This document shows, piece by piece, positions 5,459-7,623 of a stretch of DNA of 7,623 bases (the stretch's first letter is position 1; each line of letters starts with the position of its first letter). The stretch is from Desulfobacterales bacterium (GTDB lineage: Bacteria > Desulfobacterota > Desulfobacteria > Desulfobacterales > BuS5): the NCBI GenBank assembly GCA_016735355.1, contig JAERRQ010000017.1, positions 1 through 7,623 on the forward strand, in the 5' to 3' direction. The notes under the pieces were generated by a model. The model did not search any database. It saw only the letters and a list, made by a program, of their open reading frames with translations, and was not told the DNA's origin. The position numbers and the translations under genes were made by a program.

Positions 5459-6565
5459 ATGGCATTACCGGAAGAGAAGACCAGGAGCTTACAGGATTCC
5501 CGTATCCTGGAAGCAAGAAAGGCCATAGATGATATAGACTCGAAAATACTTGATCTTATCAATAAGAGGCTGCTTCATGCAAGGGAGATCGGCCGCGTTA
5601 AACATGATAAAGGCGGCAAGGTATTGGATAATCAACGGGAAATCGAAATAATGGACAGGCTGATCTCTTTGAACAACGGCCCTGTAAGGGATGATACGAT
5701 TATACAGATTTTTCAGGATATCATTTCGGAATCCCGGGAGATCCAGCGGCCGCAAAAGGTTTCATATTTGGGTCCTCAGGCTACTTTTACACATATTGCG
5801 GCCATGAGTCATTTTGGCCGTCCCCCTTCTTTTCTGCCTCAAACCAGCATACGGGATGTTTTTACGGAAGTTGAAAAGGGTGCATCTGCATATGGTGTTG
5901 TGCCGGCGGAAAATTCCATTGAGGGAGCTGTTAATCATACCCTGGATCTCTTTTTTGAATCGGATTTAAAAGTATGCGCAGAGATATATCAGTCCATATC
6001 CCATGATCTATTATCTTTAACTGGTGATTTGAATAAGATTGAAAAAATATATTCCCATCCCCAGGCTTTCGGACAATGTCGCAAATGGCTCAGGAGGTAT
6101 TTGCCGGGTATACCCCTTGAGGAATGCAGCAGTACTGCCCGAGCCGCACAGAGAGCTTCGGAAGAGGACGGAACCGCAGCTATTGCAAGCAGCGCTGCGG
6201 CGCAAATGTATAAACTGCTTGTGGCTGAGTCCGGGATTCAGGATTTTGCGCATAATATAACGAGATTTCTTGTTATAGGCAACGATGAAACCCATAGAAC
6301 CGGCAAAGACAAAACATCAATAATGTTTGCTACTATTCATGCCCCCGGGGCACTGCACATGGCGCTGGAGCCGATTGCAAAAGCAGGCATCAATATGGTT
6401 AAACTTGAGTCGCGTCCTACTAAACATGAGAACTGGAACTATTTTTTCTTTGTCGATATAGAAGGCCATCTGAAGGATCCAAAGGTCAAGGATACTTTCA
6501 ACAGCATGCAGGAGTTTTGCCAGTATTTGAAATGTTTAGGCTCATATCCAAAGGCCAGGGAGTAG
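5459..6565 (+). CDS. pheA: Bifunctional chorismate mutase / prephenate dehydratase (P-protein)
   Basis: Converts chorismate to prephenate and then to phenylpyruvate, the Phe branch. 368 residues with three domains. The chorismate mutase (AroQ type) covers about 15-95: R20, R37, K48 and E61 have the same spacing as R11, R28, K39 and E52 of the E. coli enzyme. Prephenate dehydratase covers about 100-275: YLGPQATFTH (103-112), PAENSIEGAVNHTLDLF (149-165), SHPQAFGQC (199-207) and the catalytic TRF motif in NITRFLVIG (T268). The regulatory ACT domain spans about 285-360 with GAL (297-299) and ESRP (317-320), the motifs that bind Phe, so feedback inhibition is expected. About ten extra residues precede the mutase helix. 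AGGA (5451-5454) overlaps the previous stop codon and lies 4 nt before ATG 5459, suggesting coupled translation. Presence of this gene ties the operon to the Phe-rich leader. Confidence 0.96.
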   Translation: MALPEEKTRSLQDSRILEARKAIDDIDSKILDLINKRLLHAREIGRVKHDKGGKVLDNQREIEIMDRLISLNNGPVRDDTIIQIFQDIISESREIQRPQKVSYLGPQATFTHIAAMSHFGRPPSFLPQTSIRDVFTEVEKGASAYGVVPAENSIEGAVNHTLDLFFESDLKVCAEIYQSISHDLLSLTGDLNKIEKIYSHPQAFGQCRKWLRRYLPGIPLEECSSTARAAQRASEEDGTAAIASSAAAQMYKLLVAESGIQDFAHNITRFLVIGNDETHRTGKDKTSIMFATIHAPGALHMALEPIAKAGINMVKLESRPTKHENWNYFFFVDIEGHLKDPKVKDTFNSMQEFCQYLKCLGSYPKARE

Positions 6566-6570
6566 AACAA

Positions 6571-7392
6571 ATGAAGATTAGTGCAACAACCTCCACCTAT
6601 TGTGTTATAGGAGATCCCATAACCCACAGCTTAAGCCCTGTAATGCATAATGCTGCATTTCAGGATGCTGGATATAATGGGGCATACCTGGCCTTTAATG
6701 TAAAAGATATTGCTTCTGCAATTGTCGGTTTCAAAGGACTCGGCATCAAAGGCGCCAGCGTAACGATTCCCCACAAACTTGCCGTAATGGAATTTCTTGA
6801 CCATATTGATGGGACTGCTGTAAAGATCGGCGCTGTTAATACTATAGTAAATAAAGACGGAAAGCTTTTTGGATATAATACGGACTGCCTGGGAGCCACC
6901 CGAGCTTTGCTTGATAAGACGGAAATAAAGGGGAGACAGGTGGTGCTGGCCGGTGCCGGCGGAGCAGCACGCGCCATAGGTTTCGGCATCCTGGCCGAGG
7001 GTGGAAGTCTGACCATTATTAATATCCTGGAGGATGAAGGTGAAAATCTGGCAAAGGATCTGGGCGTAAATTATTATCCGCTTGAGCATTTCAAACAACT
7101 TGACTGTGATATCCTGATTAATGCCACTCCCCTGGGCATGACTCCGAATATAAATGACATGGTCGTTGAGGCTGAATACCTGAGAAGTGGTATGACAGTA
7201 ATGGATATTGTTTACAACCCGCTTAAGACACGACTTTTAAAAGAGGCTGAAGCAATCGGATGCAATACGGTTGACGGGGTCTCCATGTTTGTTTATCAGG
7301 GCGTTGCGCAGTTTGAACTGTGGACAGGTCTGAAGGCGCCGGTGGATCTGATGCGCGGGATGGTGTTAGAAGCCCTGGGGGAGAATGCTTAG
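6571..7392 (+). CDS. aroE: Shikimate dehydrogenase
   Basis: Reduces 3-dehydroshikimate to shikimate, usually with NADPH. 273 residues from ATG 6571. The substrate domain shows GDPITHSLSPVMHNAAF (14-30), the catalytic lysine K69 in SVTIPHKL, GAVNTI (87-92) and the catalytic aspartate D105 in GYNTDCLGA. The Rossmann nucleotide loop is GAGGAAR (128-134). NATPLGM (184-190), DIVYNPLKT (212-220) and DGVSMFVYQGVAQFELWTG (235-253) complete the family pattern. Where canonical AroE has Asn-Arg-Thr to hold the NADP 2'-phosphate, this protein has N151-I152-L153 followed by EDE, so cofactor preference may differ. The frame is open from ATG 6517 inside pheA, but AGGGAG (6557-6562) is 8 nt before ATG 6571 and conservation starts there. 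It begins 5 nt after the pheA stop. No 3-dehydroquinase is fused to it or beside it in the window. Confidence 0.95.
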   Translation: MKISATTSTYCVIGDPITHSLSPVMHNAAFQDAGYNGAYLAFNVKDIASAIVGFKGLGIKGASVTIPHKLAVMEFLDHIDGTAVKIGAVNTIVNKDGKLFGYNTDCLGATRALLDKTEIKGRQVVLAGAGGAARAIGFGILAEGGSLTIINILEDEGENLAKDLGVNYYPLEHFKQLDCDILINATPLGMTPNINDMVVEAEYLRSGMTVMDIVYNPLKTRLLKEAEAIGCNTVDGVSMFVYQGVAQFELWTGLKAPVDLMRGMVLEALGENA

Positions 7393-7396
7393 CAGT

Positions 7397-7623
7397 ATGA
7401 TTGAGATAAAATCCGGGAATATCAGGGATTGCAGCGTAACAGTGCCCGGCTCAAAGAGCTACACCCACAGGATATTGATAGCTGCGGCACTGTCAGACGG
7501 AATCTGTAAAATAACCAACGCCCTGCAAAGTGAAGATACCATTCTGACCCGCAACGCCCTGCGGCAAATGGGAGTTTCGATATATTCAGAAGGCGCCGAA
7601 CTGCTGGTGCATGGAACAGGTGG
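7397..7623 (+). CDS. aroA: 3-phosphoshikimate 1-carboxyvinyltransferase (EPSP synthase), 3' part outside window
   Basis: Transfers the enolpyruvyl group of PEP to shikimate-3-phosphate. Only the first 75 or so residues are visible. The diagnostic N-terminal VPGSKSYTHRILIAAALSDG (about 16-35) carries the Lys, Ser and Arg that contact the two substrates in this family, and ALQSEDTILTRNALRQMG follows as in many bacterial EPSP synthases. The start is uncertain. ATG 7397 gives the usual MIEIKSGNI beginning, 4 nt after the aroE stop, with GGGGGAG (7377-7383) 13 nt upstream. In-frame ATG 7385 overlaps the aroE stop but sits almost against that purine run. Either way translation is probably coupled to aroE. 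The class (glyphosate-sensitive or tolerant) cannot be judged from this fragment. Confidence 0.9.
   Translation, partial: MIEIKSGNIRDCSVTVPGSKSYTHRILIAAALSDGICKITNALQSEDTILTRNALRQMGVSIYSEGAELLVHGTG

Noticed and set aside
6631..7098. 155-residue open frame on the minus strand antisense to aroE
   Set aside because: aroE motifs run through the whole stretch on the plus strand; the antisense product resembles nothing and has no start context.
1..7623. Mobile elements, CRISPR array, tRNA or rRNA genes, toxin-antitoxin or defence genes
   Set aside because: No transposase, terminal repeats, regularly spaced repeats or RNA gene signatures were seen; the window is housekeeping metabolism with its control regions.

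Overview
The window reads as moderate-GC chromosomal DNA from a sulfate-reducer-like bacterium of the Desulfobacterota (former Deltaproteobacteria). This is an inference. It rests on an archaeal-type entry to the shikimate pathway (ADH synthase plus 3-dehydroquinate synthase II) set in a tight operon with a fused chorismate mutase/prephenate dehydratase, aroE and aroA; as I recall, Desulfovibrio-type genomes carry a similar cluster. It also rests on a DHH-CBS protein of a kind common in that group. No mobile element, CRISPR array, tRNA or rRNA was seen.

Layout. Positions 1-644 (minus strand) hold queE, complete except that the window edge cuts its stop codon. A 92-bp, very AT-rich divergent region (645-736) carries a candidate queE promoter and a 19-bp inverted repeat. 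From 737 to 3284 (plus) come a DHH/DHHA1-CBS-CBS protein and, 10 bp later, a class I mannose-6-phosphate isomerase. Positions 3285-3627 are a 343-bp regulatory region. From 3628 to the right edge runs an aromatic amino acid operon: ADH synthase, DHQ synthase II, pheA, aroE and the first part of aroA (EPSP synthase), with gaps of 34, 6, 5 and about 4 nt.

The most notable element is the region 3276-3502. A consensus TTGACA sits across the manA stop codon. It is followed by a 22-codon leader ORF (3337-3405) with 7 Phe and 2 Tyr codons, and then by a chain of mutually exclusive RNA pairings ending in two tandem U-tailed hairpins. This reads as a Phe/Tyr-responsive transcription attenuator controlling the aromatic operon. 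Two terminators are disarmed in series: segment 1:2 pairing blocks terminator 1, and segment 3:4 pairing blocks terminator 2. A possible extra stem inside the leader ORF could favour termination when the leader is not translated.

How the genes work together: ADH synthase and DHQ synthase II make 3-dehydroquinate from aspartate semialdehyde and a deoxy-ketohexose phosphate, bypassing DAHP. AroE and AroA carry flux toward chorismate, and PheA diverts chorismate to phenylpyruvate. 3-dehydroquinase (aroD/aroQ), shikimate kinase and chorismate synthase are not in the window. PheA keeps the ACT-domain motifs for Phe feedback, so Phe would act on both enzyme activity and transcription.
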